Shown here in pieces: positions 1 to 6,870 of a stretch of 22,081 nucleotides of DNA (position 1 is the first letter of the stretch; every line of letters begins with the position of its first letter). The position numbers and the translations under genes are program-made. Source of the stretch: an uncultured Oscillospiraceae bacterium (lineage in GTDB: Bacteria > Bacillota > Clostridia > Oscillospirales > Acutalibacteraceae); NCBI GenBank assembly GCA_910587835.1, contig CAJUNQ010000037.1, positions 1 to 22,081 of the forward strand. The letters run 5' to 3'. The notes beneath the pieces are model-generated. The model ran no database searches and was not told where the DNA came from. It saw only the letters and a program-made list of their open reading frames with translations.

Positions 1-255
1 ACGGAGCTGGAAAACCTGGGCGCTCATCATCGTGGTGTCGATACTGTCCTCGGCGCTGGGGGCAGCGCTGTCCGCTCTGCTATGTATACGCTGGCTGCTC
101 TGAGTGACGATAATGAAGACCCCGAGGAGCGCCGCAAACGCATTGAGGCTCAGGAGAATGGCGAGGCGCTGGGGGCCTTACTCGGCCTTGCGGCGGGTGC
201 AATTTCTGAAATTGCTGAAGAAAATGATGATGAGTTTGACCACAAATTCAAATGA
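1..255 (+). CDS. 3' end of an unrecognised gene of the mobile island (partial)
   Basis: Frame 1 is open from the window edge to a TGA at 253-255, giving the last 84 residues of a protein that begins outside the window. The tail has an Ala/Gly/Leu-rich, weakly hydrophobic stretch, then a strongly charged segment (DDNEDPEERRKR), a second Ala/Gly-rich helix and an acidic end. I do not recognise a family. It lies directly before the excisionase and integrase genes in the same direction with only 16 nt between, so it is probably part of the same mobile-element module. A mobilisation or replication protein would be typical at this place, but nothing in the visible residues proves it. Confidence 0.55.
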   Translation, partial: TELENLGAHHRGVDTVLGAGGSAVRSAMYTLAALSDDNEDPEERRKRIEAQENGEALGALLGLAAGAISEIAEENDDEFDHKFK

Positions 256-271
256 GTATGGAGGTTTGTGA

Positions 272-595
272 ATGACAAAAATGGAATATAAGAAAGCTCT
301 GTCCAGCTACCCGGAGGCGTTGACAGCCTCTGAGGTAGCTGAAATTTTGCGTGTTTGCACCAAGACTGTCTACAAACTGATTAAGCTGGGCGAGATACCA
401 GCAGTGAAAGTTGGGCGAGAGAACCGCGTTTCCAAAAGCGTTCTCATATCCTATTTGCGCAATAAGGATAAAGGGGGTCCGAACCCGAAATGTGTCTGTT
501 CTGAAAACTCTGCGGGTGCGGTATGGACTTCCGGCAGGTCTTGTGGTAGTGTGTGTGGTGCCGGAGAAGTCGGCGGAAAGGAGAGGTCAGCATGA
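272..595 (+). CDS. Excisionase-type helix-turn-helix DNA-binding protein
   Basis: A 107-residue protein. Residues about 16-65 form a MerR/excisionase-like winged HTH (HTH_17 type): LTASEVAEILRVCTKTVYKL followed by the wing with IPAVKVGRENRVSKS. Proteins of this type bind DNA next to attachment sites and direct the integrase towards excision, or act as small regulators. The C-terminal 35 residues are Gly/Ser/Cys-rich and look unstructured. The ATG at 272 has a good GGAGG site (260-264). The stop TGA (593-595) overlaps the integrase start in an ATGA arrangement, which implies translational coupling and a paired function in excision/integration. The family assignment rests on the HTH pattern; the role as excisionase is inferred from position. 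Confidence 0.8.
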   Translation: MTKMEYKKALSSYPEALTASEVAEILRVCTKTVYKLIKLGEIPAVKVGRENRVSKSVLISYLRNKDKGGPNPKCVCSENSAGAVWTSGRSCGSVCGAGEVGGKERSA

Positions 596-1791
596 CAGAT
601 AAAAATTCATTTGCGGCCAGCGTACAATCAAAGAAAGGGCGTCTCTACGCTGTGATCCAAGTCAAGGAGGACGGCAAAACAAAGCCGGTCTGGCGGGCGC
701 TTGGCCTGCCGGAGGGGACAGGGAAATCAAAGGTGCAAAAAGCTTATCGGGAAGTGGTAAGCAAATTTGAGATTGAGTACGCCGAGAGCCTGGTGCGCAG
801 GGGAAACCCTGCAGCCGGTCTCTCGGTTTTTGATTATCTCTGTGCTTACTTGAACAGGGCTAAATCGAGTATTCAAATCAACACTTATGAGAGCTATCAC
901 GGCATGATTTATGGAAAAATCCGGCGGTACTTTGAGCCTAAAACAAAGCTGACGGTTGGTAATTTACAGCCAAAAGATATCGAGGACTTTTACGACTCCC
1001 TCTTCGCTGACGGCGTGACTGCCAACACGGTTATCCATTACCATGCCATAATGCGGCGAGCGTTCAGTCAGGCGTTCAAAGATGGTCTGATCGACGCCAA
1101 TCCTTTCGACCGGGTGGACAGGCCCAAGAAGAATAAATTTCACGGCGAGAATTACTCCGAGGACGAGCTGAAAGCGCTGTTGGAGCTTACTCGCTCCGAC
1201 CCAATCTATCCCGCAATCCTACTGGCAGGAGGGCTTGGCTTGCGCCGAAGTGAGGCTCTCGGCGTGCGATGGTCGAGAATTGATTGGGAGCAGAACACGG
1301 TGCTGTTGGATACAAAAATCGTTGAGTATGAGCGTGACGGTGAAAAGATTGTGGAGCCTGTGGAAGAAATGAAAAACAAATCCAGCCGGAGGACGCTACC
1401 ATTACCGGCACCAGTGCGTGAAATGCTGGAAACGGAGAGAGAAAAGCAGGAGATTTACCGCAAGATGTTCGGGAAAAGTTACGATATAAGGTACATGGAT
1501 TTCGTGTGCGTCGACCAGCTCGGTAGGCTGATAAGGCCATCGTATGTGACACAGCATTTCAGTGATATCATCAAGAAGTATGGGTTAAGAAAAATACGAT
1601 ATCATGATTTGAGGCACACGATGGCCAGCATTTTGATAAGACATGATGTGCCGCTGATCAATGTTTCTAACTTCCTTGGGCATAGCGACATCAGCACAAC
1701 CGCTAACATTTACGCCCATCTTGACAAGGCCAGCAAGCAGGCCAGTGCAGATATAATCACGGGCATTTTCGACGATAAGCGTGAGGGATAA
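592..1791 (+). CDS. Tyrosine-type site-specific integrase of the island
   Basis: A 399-residue tyrosine recombinase that would catalyse integration and excision of the element through a covalent 3'-phosphotyrosine intermediate. It has an N-terminal arm-binding part (residues about 1-70), a SAM-like core-binding domain (about 75-180) and a C-terminal catalytic domain. The catalytic set is visible: Arg218 in GLRRSE, the HDLRH box with His338 and Arg341, His364 in LGHSD, and the nucleophile Tyr374 in NIYAHL. I chose ATG 592 over the in-frame upstream codon at 553 because it has an AAAGGAGAGG ribosome site (578-587) and overlaps the stop of the preceding HTH gene. All key residues are present, so it looks functional. 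The likely target is the tRNA-Ser gene at 4984-5072 (inference). Confidence 0.93.
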   Translation: MTDKNSFAASVQSKKGRLYAVIQVKEDGKTKPVWRALGLPEGTGKSKVQKAYREVVSKFEIEYAESLVRRGNPAAGLSVFDYLCAYLNRAKSSIQINTYESYHGMIYGKIRRYFEPKTKLTVGNLQPKDIEDFYDSLFADGVTANTVIHYHAIMRRAFSQAFKDGLIDANPFDRVDRPKKNKFHGENYSEDELKALLELTRSDPIYPAILLAGGLGLRRSEALGVRWSRIDWEQNTVLLDTKIVEYERDGEKIVEPVEEMKNKSSRRTLPLPAPVREMLETEREKQEIYRKMFGKSYDIRYMDFVCVDQLGRLIRPSYVTQHFSDIIKKYGLRKIRYHDLRHTMASILIRHDVPLINVSNFLGHSDISTTANIYAHLDKASKQASADIITGIFDDKREG

Positions 1792-1792
1792 A

Positions 1793-2329
1793 ATGGCGAA
1801 GTATCTTAGCGCAGACGAGTTGTATCGTTACCTGCATATCTCTAAGCGGAAGTTGAAATACCTGCTGGAAAATGATTATATTCCGTGCATTGATACCGGG
1901 AAGAAGACGCACCGGTTTCTGATAAAGGGAAGCGATGCGAAAGAGTTCAAGCGCAGAATGGATACCGAATCGGGATTCCGGTCGGAGCTATACGGGCAAT
2001 TTAACTCGGGTATCTACAAACCGAGGAAGAAGCTAATCGAGCCTACAGCAGAGAATTGCGCGGCATTTCAAGATTTTTTGACGATGAAGTGGGCCGACTA
2101 TCCTGACGCCCTGCCCACAAAGCTGGCCGCTGAATTGATTGGCTGTGCGCCCCAAAGGGTGGGGGATTGGATGCGGAAGGGGGTAATCAGCAGCGTCAGT
2201 GTGGGCGGGATGCGGTACTGTGGGAAAGCAGAGTTTATTGCTTACTGTGCCTCGCCGGAGATGTTGAGGAAACCAGGAGTGGAAAAATATAGGGAACTGA
2301 TAGCAGAGTTTCTGTGTATGACTTCTTAA
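1793..2329 (+). CDS. Protein with two helix-turn-helix segments, downstream of the integrase
   Basis: A 178-residue protein starting at ATG 1793, one base after the integrase stop, with a GAGGG ribosome site inside the integrase end (1783-1787). A GTG at 1781 in the same frame would give four more residues but has no such site. Two excisionase-like HTH segments are visible: residues about 4-50 (LSADELYRYLHISKRKLKYL, then a wing with HRFLIKG) and about 108-150 (LAAELIGCAPQRVGDWMRKG, then SVSVGGMRYCGKAEF). The duplicated HTH suggests binding to two or repeated DNA sites. It is probably an accessory factor or regulator of the integrase module. The gene converges on the restriction gene with 2 nt between stop codons. 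No more specific function can be named. Confidence 0.7.
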   Translation: MAKYLSADELYRYLHISKRKLKYLLENDYIPCIDTGKKTHRFLIKGSDAKEFKRRMDTESGFRSELYGQFNSGIYKPRKKLIEPTAENCAAFQDFLTMKWADYPDALPTKLAAELIGCAPQRVGDWMRKGVISSVSVGGMRYCGKAEFIAYCASPEMLRKPGVEKYRELIAEFLCMTS

Positions 2330-2331
2330 CT

Positions 2332-4863
2332 TCAGGTGCGCAATAGGTACGGCACGATAACATCATAGAATTTCTTGCTCCATTCCGCGTGAAAGCGAGC
2401 CATCTGCAGCCAATCCACCTCATGCTCTATACTTACATTGTTCAGCATATAGTACACTTTTGACGACTTGATATCGTCGCCACGGCTCCATTGGAGGGCT
2501 ATCCCAAGCGCAGACTCAATCTCTCCCTTGTGTTTTATCAGCGCGTCAAATGTCTGTTTGTTAACGTCCCGGTCTGCGTGACCAAGATAAACCTCCACCC
2601 GGGCAGAGTCATAGTTCGCAACACAGCACAAATTAAAACCATTAACACCAAAGAACCCATTTACCCAGTTCATGCTGGACGGATTGACATTGCTGAAAGG
2701 GCCGTTTTCTCCGTGGGCCTCTTTAATAATCGGCAGCGCGTATGCCCAATACTGCCTCCTCAGAGCATAACGTGGGCCATTCTCATCCTCCAGGGCCTCG
2801 CTTTCATCCCGGAGATAGAACACAAGGTCTGAAGGGTCGGCATCATATAACTTGAATACACGGTTCAGGACAGAAAGCTTGCTTTGTGTGCTTGTATTTG
2901 TCAACACATAAATCCCATCGCCGATCTCCACCGATTTAAGCAGTTCATGGGGGCCTATGGAAAAGTGGTAGCCGATGTTTTCATCGGAGGATACTGCCAG
3001 CCGTGTTATGACGGACTTGTCCTCTGCATACAAGATCTGAAACACCTTCTGGAACATCTCCACCCAACTGGTCACCGGCTGTTCGGCGTTTTTGTAGCGG
3101 AACCGGATAATCGTCCGGCCGCTCAAATTCTCGTCATCATCCAAAGTATAGGTGTCCATTTGCTTTTCCTGCGGCTTGAAAGTGGTAACAGGCGCCGCCC
3201 AGATCTCAATGGCCCGCCCGCGCAGATACTGACTGCGGTCCTCTAACTCTGTCAGGGTCCATTTCTCTTTTTTGCTGATATATGTATTCATCCGAAGGCC
3301 GCTGTCATCAAAACCATTCTTCATGCTCTTCTTTTCAAGGAAGGAGCTGTTGCTGTAGGCAGAGTTATAGGCGGTCAGCGTCAAGTTGGCGATTCTATGC
3401 AGCCACTGCTCGTGTATCTGTTCATAGTCCTCGCCAAGCTCCCTGATCCACGCGGGTGTGAGATGCTGGGGCATGATGTGTTCGATGGAATACGTTCCAT
3501 CGTCGCAGTGGGCATAAATGTCCTTGTCTTCCAGCGTGCCATAGTTTTCCAGGCGCTCCAGAATGTAAACCTTGTTTTTGTTGGTCATCTGGTAGACCTG
3601 GCGCTCCGTAAAGCTTGCGCCGAATTCTTCGTCATCCGGGAAACGCGCCCTTTCCTTTTTTGAGAGAAGCGCGTATTTGAATTTATCCACATAATCCTTT
3701 TCCGTGCCGTCATAGCGGGTGATCTCCCGGTGCAGCATAAGGAAAATCTTGTTCAGGGCGTTGGTGGGCAAATCGCAGGTGTTCCGGCGGAACAGGTAAT
3801 TTTCGGCAATCAGAAAAATCTCCGTGACTTCTGAAATACTCAGAGTACCCTCATCGTGCAGACGCAGGACTTCCAAGAAAAACGGCCGGGTGACCGTTGT
3901 TTCCAAACGATTCAGACGGATGATGCAAGCATTCAAAGCCTTGCTTGCGGTGCCGCCTTTCAGCAAGACCTGATACCGCTGGGCATACCCGAGGAGCTCT
4001 CTGAGTAAAGGTTCTGTTTCCATTTTACCCAGCTCCACATACTCTTTGAAATTCACATAGACGCGCTTCTGTGAGGGAATGGACTGCTGCTTTAAGCTGA
4101 GATAGTCTCGAATGAAAGAGCTGGCATCATAGCCTGTGCACTCCTCAATGCGGTTCCAATACTTTTCATAATAGACTTCCTGTTCCTTTGAAGGTAGACC
4201 CATCAGGACAAAGTTGCGAATTTTGTCGCCCTCGCTTAAATCAAGGCCAGTAGAGTTGAGGCTTTCAAAAATGAGCTGGGGGTTATCCTCGTTGTTCAGC
4301 CGGATATCAATGACCTCCAGCCTGCAAATTGCGTCAAAAAGCTCATCGATGGTAATCTCCTGTTTCTGGATGCGGTCATAGAAATAGCTGTAGTTTGCTG
4401 TCAGGTTGGAATCCTTTATGTGCTCCTTTTTGTCCTCAAACAGCTTTCCCAGCGCGCGCTGGTCATTCTTGACAGGCTTGAGCTTGATGCGTGTCTCCTC
4501 CGGCTGGAACTTGTCCACAAGGTACCCCTCATAGATTTCTTGGGTCAAAGAGGGTGTGGCCGGAATGATCACGCCTTCCTTTGTTAAGTTGTATATGGCA
4601 AGGAGCAGGAGGGACACGGTAGTAAGCCGCTGCTGTCCATCGATCACAAGAAACTCGGTATAGCGGCCATCCGGGTTAAAGACCGACACGATGCTTCCAA
4701 AGAAGTGGCTTTTTCTCCCATTCCGGATTATTTTCAGCAGATCGTCAAAAAGCTGTTTGCAGTTTTCCGTTTTCCAGTTATAGTTCCGCTGGTAGACCGG
4801 GATGACAAAGCGCTTTTTAGCCCCTTCCATATATTCTATCAGCCTGGACTCTGAACCTCTCAC
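2332..4863 (-). CDS. Single-chain GmrSD-like type IV restriction enzyme candidate (DUF262-HNH/DUF1524-DUF4268)
   Basis: An 843-residue protein. The N-terminal DUF262 (GmrS/ParB-like NTPase) domain shows IPVYQRNYNW (residues 21-30) and IDGQQRLTT (74-82). An HNH/DUF1524 nuclease domain lies around residues 450-515, with EHIMPQ (His462), NLTLT (Asn493), NSAYSN and a following KK pair. The last 145 residues resemble DUF4268 (the WVNGFFG region, then W near SRGDD). Known relatives (GmrSD, BrxU) cleave modified phage DNA using nucleotides. The open frame runs upstream through the tRNA-Ser gene, but the true start is the GTG at 4863-4861, 7 nt after AAGGAGG and downstream of the tRNA terminator. A short dyad, TTTGTC-N8-GACAAA (4885-4904), lies just upstream and could be regulatory. 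It is the visible cargo gene of the tRNA-Ser island and converges on the HTH gene. Domain calls are solid; activity is inferred. Confidence 0.88.
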   Translation of the reverse strand: MRGSESRLIEYMEGAKKRFVIPVYQRNYNWKTENCKQLFDDLLKIIRNGRKSHFFGSIVSVFNPDGRYTEFLVIDGQQRLTTVSLLLLAIYNLTKEGVIIPATPSLTQEIYEGYLVDKFQPEETRIKLKPVKNDQRALGKLFEDKKEHIKDSNLTANYSYFYDRIQKQEITIDELFDAICRLEVIDIRLNNEDNPQLIFESLNSTGLDLSEGDKIRNFVLMGLPSKEQEVYYEKYWNRIEECTGYDASSFIRDYLSLKQQSIPSQKRVYVNFKEYVELGKMETEPLLRELLGYAQRYQVLLKGGTASKALNACIIRLNRLETTVTRPFFLEVLRLHDEGTLSISEVTEIFLIAENYLFRRNTCDLPTNALNKIFLMLHREITRYDGTEKDYVDKFKYALLSKKERARFPDDEEFGASFTERQVYQMTNKNKVYILERLENYGTLEDKDIYAHCDDGTYSIEHIMPQHLTPAWIRELGEDYEQIHEQWLHRIANLTLTAYNSAYSNSSFLEKKSMKNGFDDSGLRMNTYISKKEKWTLTELEDRSQYLRGRAIEIWAAPVTTFKPQEKQMDTYTLDDDENLSGRTIIRFRYKNAEQPVTSWVEMFQKVFQILYAEDKSVITRLAVSSDENIGYHFSIGPHELLKSVEIGDGIYVLTNTSTQSKLSVLNRVFKLYDADPSDLVFYLRDESEALEDENGPRYALRRQYWAYALPIIKEAHGENGPFSNVNPSSMNWVNGFFGVNGFNLCCVANYDSARVEVYLGHADRDVNKQTFDALIKHKGEIESALGIALQWSRGDDIKSSKVYYMLNNVSIEHEVDWLQMARFHAEWSKKFYDVIVPYLLRT

Positions 4864-4931
4864 AATGACTCCTCCTTCTACGTTTTTGTCGTGCAAAAGA
4901 CAAACTCGTTCCCCATCTCCGGCCTTTATGG

Positions 4932-4961
4932 AAAAGAGCCGCAAAGTTTCCCTTGCAGCTC
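4932..4961 (-). terminator. Rho-independent terminator of tRNA-Ser
   Basis: On the minus strand an 11-bp stem with a GAAA tetraloop (plus positions 4936-4961, some G-U pairs) is followed by TTTT (plus 4932-4935). It begins 22 nt after the CCA end of tRNA-Ser and precedes the restriction gene start. It therefore ends the tRNA transcript and insulates the restriction gene. Confidence 0.8.
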
Positions 4962-4983
4962 TCTTGCGCGGTACGAACCGCCT

Positions 4984-5072
4984 TGGCGGAGACGGTGGGA
5001 TTCGAACCCACGGTACCGTGAGGTACAACTGATTTCGAGTCAGTCCCGTTATGACCACTTCGATACGTCTCC
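4984..5072 (-). tRNA. tRNA-Ser (anticodon CGA), CCA encoded
   Basis: Read on the minus strand: acceptor arms GGAGACG / CGTCTCC pair over 7 bp, the D arm is present, the anticodon stem ACTGA / TCAGT closes the loop CTCGAAA (anticodon CGA, for UCG codons), a class II long variable arm follows, and the T arm has TTCGAAT in a 5-bp stem. The discriminator G and an encoded CCA (plus 4984-4986) end the gene. The gene is intact, and the mobile island begins directly past its 3' end. The 3' half of a tRNA gene is a standard integrase attachment site, restored by the element on insertion. Confidence 0.93.
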
Positions 5073-5219
5073 AAATATATTAACCTGAATATCACAGGTC
5101 AACAGCTATTTGATTATTCTTAAAATTTCTATTAGAACTCGGCCAAATCTCTGTCCACCCAACTCCAAAATTCCCAGTGCTTTCAAGGCTTTCCGGCCTC
5201 TCCCGTTCCACTCACCCTA

Positions 5220-5263
5220 CAGAATTTCGAGTGCGGACCCTTCAACCACTTGGGTACATCTCC
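5220..5263 (-). pseudogene. Truncated 5' half of a second tRNA-Ser
   Basis: On the minus strand, GGAGATG followed by TA, a CCC/GGG D stem around AAGTGGTTGAA, and the loop CTCGAAA reproduce the 5' half of a tRNA-Ser(CGA). The anticodon stem (CCGCA against TTCTG) has two mismatches, and no T arm or 3' acceptor strand follows. It is therefore a degenerate fragment, in the same orientation as the intact tRNA-Ser about 150 bp downstream. It may be a scar of an earlier integration, deletion or gene conversion at this locus. Confidence 0.65.
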
Positions 5264-5337
5264 GTACATTCTATAACTGACTGGTTTAGAAACTGTCCGC
5301 CTCCGTGTCAAAAGTACAGCACAGGGACAGCGCTTTA

Positions 5338-5378
5338 CCTCTATCATTTTACCCCATCCCTGGTAAAATGTCAAGAGG
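5338..5378. repeat. Imperfect inverted repeat (hairpin)
   Basis: A perfect 9-bp inverted repeat, CATTTTACC (5345-5353) and GGTAAAATG (5362-5370), with an 8-nt loop. It is extended by CCTCT (5338-5342) and AGAGG (5374-5378) across a small internal loop. There is no poly-T tract, so it is not an obvious terminator. It lies in the gene-free junction between the tRNA remnant and the MITE-like element. Confidence 0.6.
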
Positions 5379-5390
5379 CGATTGGGGAAG

Positions 5391-5536
5391 GGCAGGGAAA
5401 TCAATTTTGTGAATATGAATTCACCAAGGCTCAATGAAATTGTGGCTTCGGGAATGAATTCGTTGCATTTGGAGCTGTTCAAGGTTCAATTATAAACCCA
5501 TTTTGGATGAATATATGCAAAATTGATTTCCCTGCC
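5391..5536. mobile_element. MITE-like element with perfect 19-bp terminal inverted repeats
   Basis: The segment begins with GGCAGGGAAATCAATTTTG (5391-5409) and ends with its exact reverse complement (5518-5536). Similarity continues inward imperfectly. The 108-bp AT-rich interior has no gene and carries a near-direct repeat, AAGGCTCAAT (5426-5435) and AAGGTTCAAT (5481-5490). No clear target-site duplication is visible. Size, non-coding interior and perfect ends fit a miniature inverted-repeat element; a large folded RNA or a family-specific intergenic repeat is the alternative. It sits just upstream of the prfB promoter. Confidence 0.6.
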
Positions 5537-5551
5537 TCCTGAAACCCACTC

Positions 5552-5580
5552 TTTACTTTTTTCTCAAAATCCAGTATAAT
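5552..5580 (+). promoter_or_regulatory. prfB promoter
   Basis: A sigma-A-type promoter with -35 TTTACT (5552-5557), 17-bp spacer and a consensus -10 TATAAT (5575-5580). It lies 64 bp before the prfB start, just outside the right end of the MITE-like element. Confidence 0.75.
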
Positions 5581-5644
5581 AGAAAAACGAATGTGCGCTG
5601 CAACCGCCCTCTATCGTAAATCAGCAGAAAGCGAGTGAATATAT

Positions 5645-6770
5645 ATGCTGCAATTTGAGGAACTGAAACGCCGGCTGGACGCCCATCAGCAGGCTCTCTC
5701 TGCCCTGGGCGACTCTTTGGGACTGCCACCTGCGGGAGGAGGTGGAGATGCTGGAGCTCAAGTCTGCCGAGCCGGGCTTTTGGGACGACATGCAGAACGC
5801 CCAGAAGATCACCCAGCGCATGGCCGGGCTTAAGGCCAAGGACGAGAGCTACCAGAAGCTCTGCGCCCGGTGCGAGGACGCCGCCGCCCTGATTGAGCTG
5901 GGGGACGAGGCCGAGGACCTGAGCCTGGTCGACGAGATTGAGGGGGAGCTGGACCAGGTGCAGGCCGCCATTGAGACCATGCACCTCTCCACCCTGCTCA
6001 CCGGCGAGTATGACGGCCATAACGCCATTCTCACCTTCCACCCGGGTTCCGGCGGCACTGAGGCCCAGGACTGGGCGGAGATGCTGTTCCGCATGTATAA
6101 CCGCTGGGCCGAGCGCCGGGGCTTCAAGGTCACCACCCTAGACTATCTGGACGGAGACGAGGCGGGGCTCAAGTCGGCCACCGTGCTGGTGGAGGGGGAA
6201 AACGCCTACGGCTATCTGAAGGGGGAAATGGGCGTGCACCGGCTGGTGCGGGTCTCTCCCTTTGACGCGGCGGGGCGGCGGCAGACCTCCTTTGCCTCGT
6301 TGGAGGTAATGCCCGAGATCGAGGAGGACAACTCGGTGGAGGTGAACCCCGACGACATCAAAATGGAGGTCTACCGGGCCTCTGGCGCAGGCGGGCAGAA
6401 GGTCAACAAAACCAGCTCCGCGGTGCGGCTCATCCACATTCCCACCGGCATCGTGGTCAGCTGCCAGGTAGAGCGCAGCCAGTATCAGAACCGGGACGTG
6501 GCCATGAAGATGCTCATCTCCAAGCTGGTGGAGATCAAGGAGCGGGAGAACCTGGAAAAGATCAGCGACATTAAGGGCGAGCAGAAGGAGATCACCTGGG
6601 GCAGCCAGATCCGCTCCTATGTGTTTATGCCCTACACCATGGTAAAGGACCACCGCACCAGTCATGAGACCGGCAATGTTAACGCCGTGATGGACGGGGA
6701 CCTGGACGGGTTCATCAACGCCTACCTTACCGCCAAAAGCCAGAACACCCTAGGAGAGGGGTTGGAGTGA
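5645..6770 (+). CDS. prfB: Peptide chain release factor 2, reading frame interrupted near codon 28
   Basis: RF2 recognises UGA and UAA stop codons and triggers peptide release. The main frame carries the SPF codon-recognition motif (in RVSPFDAAGR) and the GGQ catalytic motif (nucleotides 6390-6398). The N-terminal coiled-coil piece starting at ATG 5645 (LQFEELKRRLDAHQQ) is in a different frame from the body (LREEVEMLE... GFWDD). The two join only by a +1 shift, or a loss of 2 nt, near 5717-5732. Many RF2 genes have a programmed +1 shift at CUU-UGA, but here the first frame meets no UGA and runs on to TAA at 5831-5833. A two-base loss in a CACAC context near 5726-5731 would explain the break. 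An alternative start at ATG 5748, 5 nt after GGAGGAGG, could make an N-truncated RF2. Identity is certain; the cause of the break is not. Confidence 0.9.
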
Positions 6771-6870
6771 ACCAGCTCCGCCGCCCGGAACAGGCAGGGC
6801 CAACTTTTTGCCCTTCCAAGGGGGGCCTGTCTGCCCATGTCACACAAAGAACGGAAGGATATTCGGTTAT

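Noticed and set aside
2491..3663. Plus-strand open frames inside the restriction gene
   Set aside because: They lie antisense to conserved DUF262/HNH coding sequence and have no ribosome sites or recognisable domains.
4864..5058. N-terminal extension of the restriction gene through the tRNA-Ser gene
   Set aside because: The 65 extra residues are a translation of the tRNA and its terminator; a GTG with a strong ribosome site at 4863 gives the conserved DUF262 start.
5700..5740. Classical RF2 programmed frameshift at CUU-UGA
   Set aside because: CTCTTTGG resembles the site, but no in-frame UGA follows, so the known RF2 autoregulation cannot operate here.
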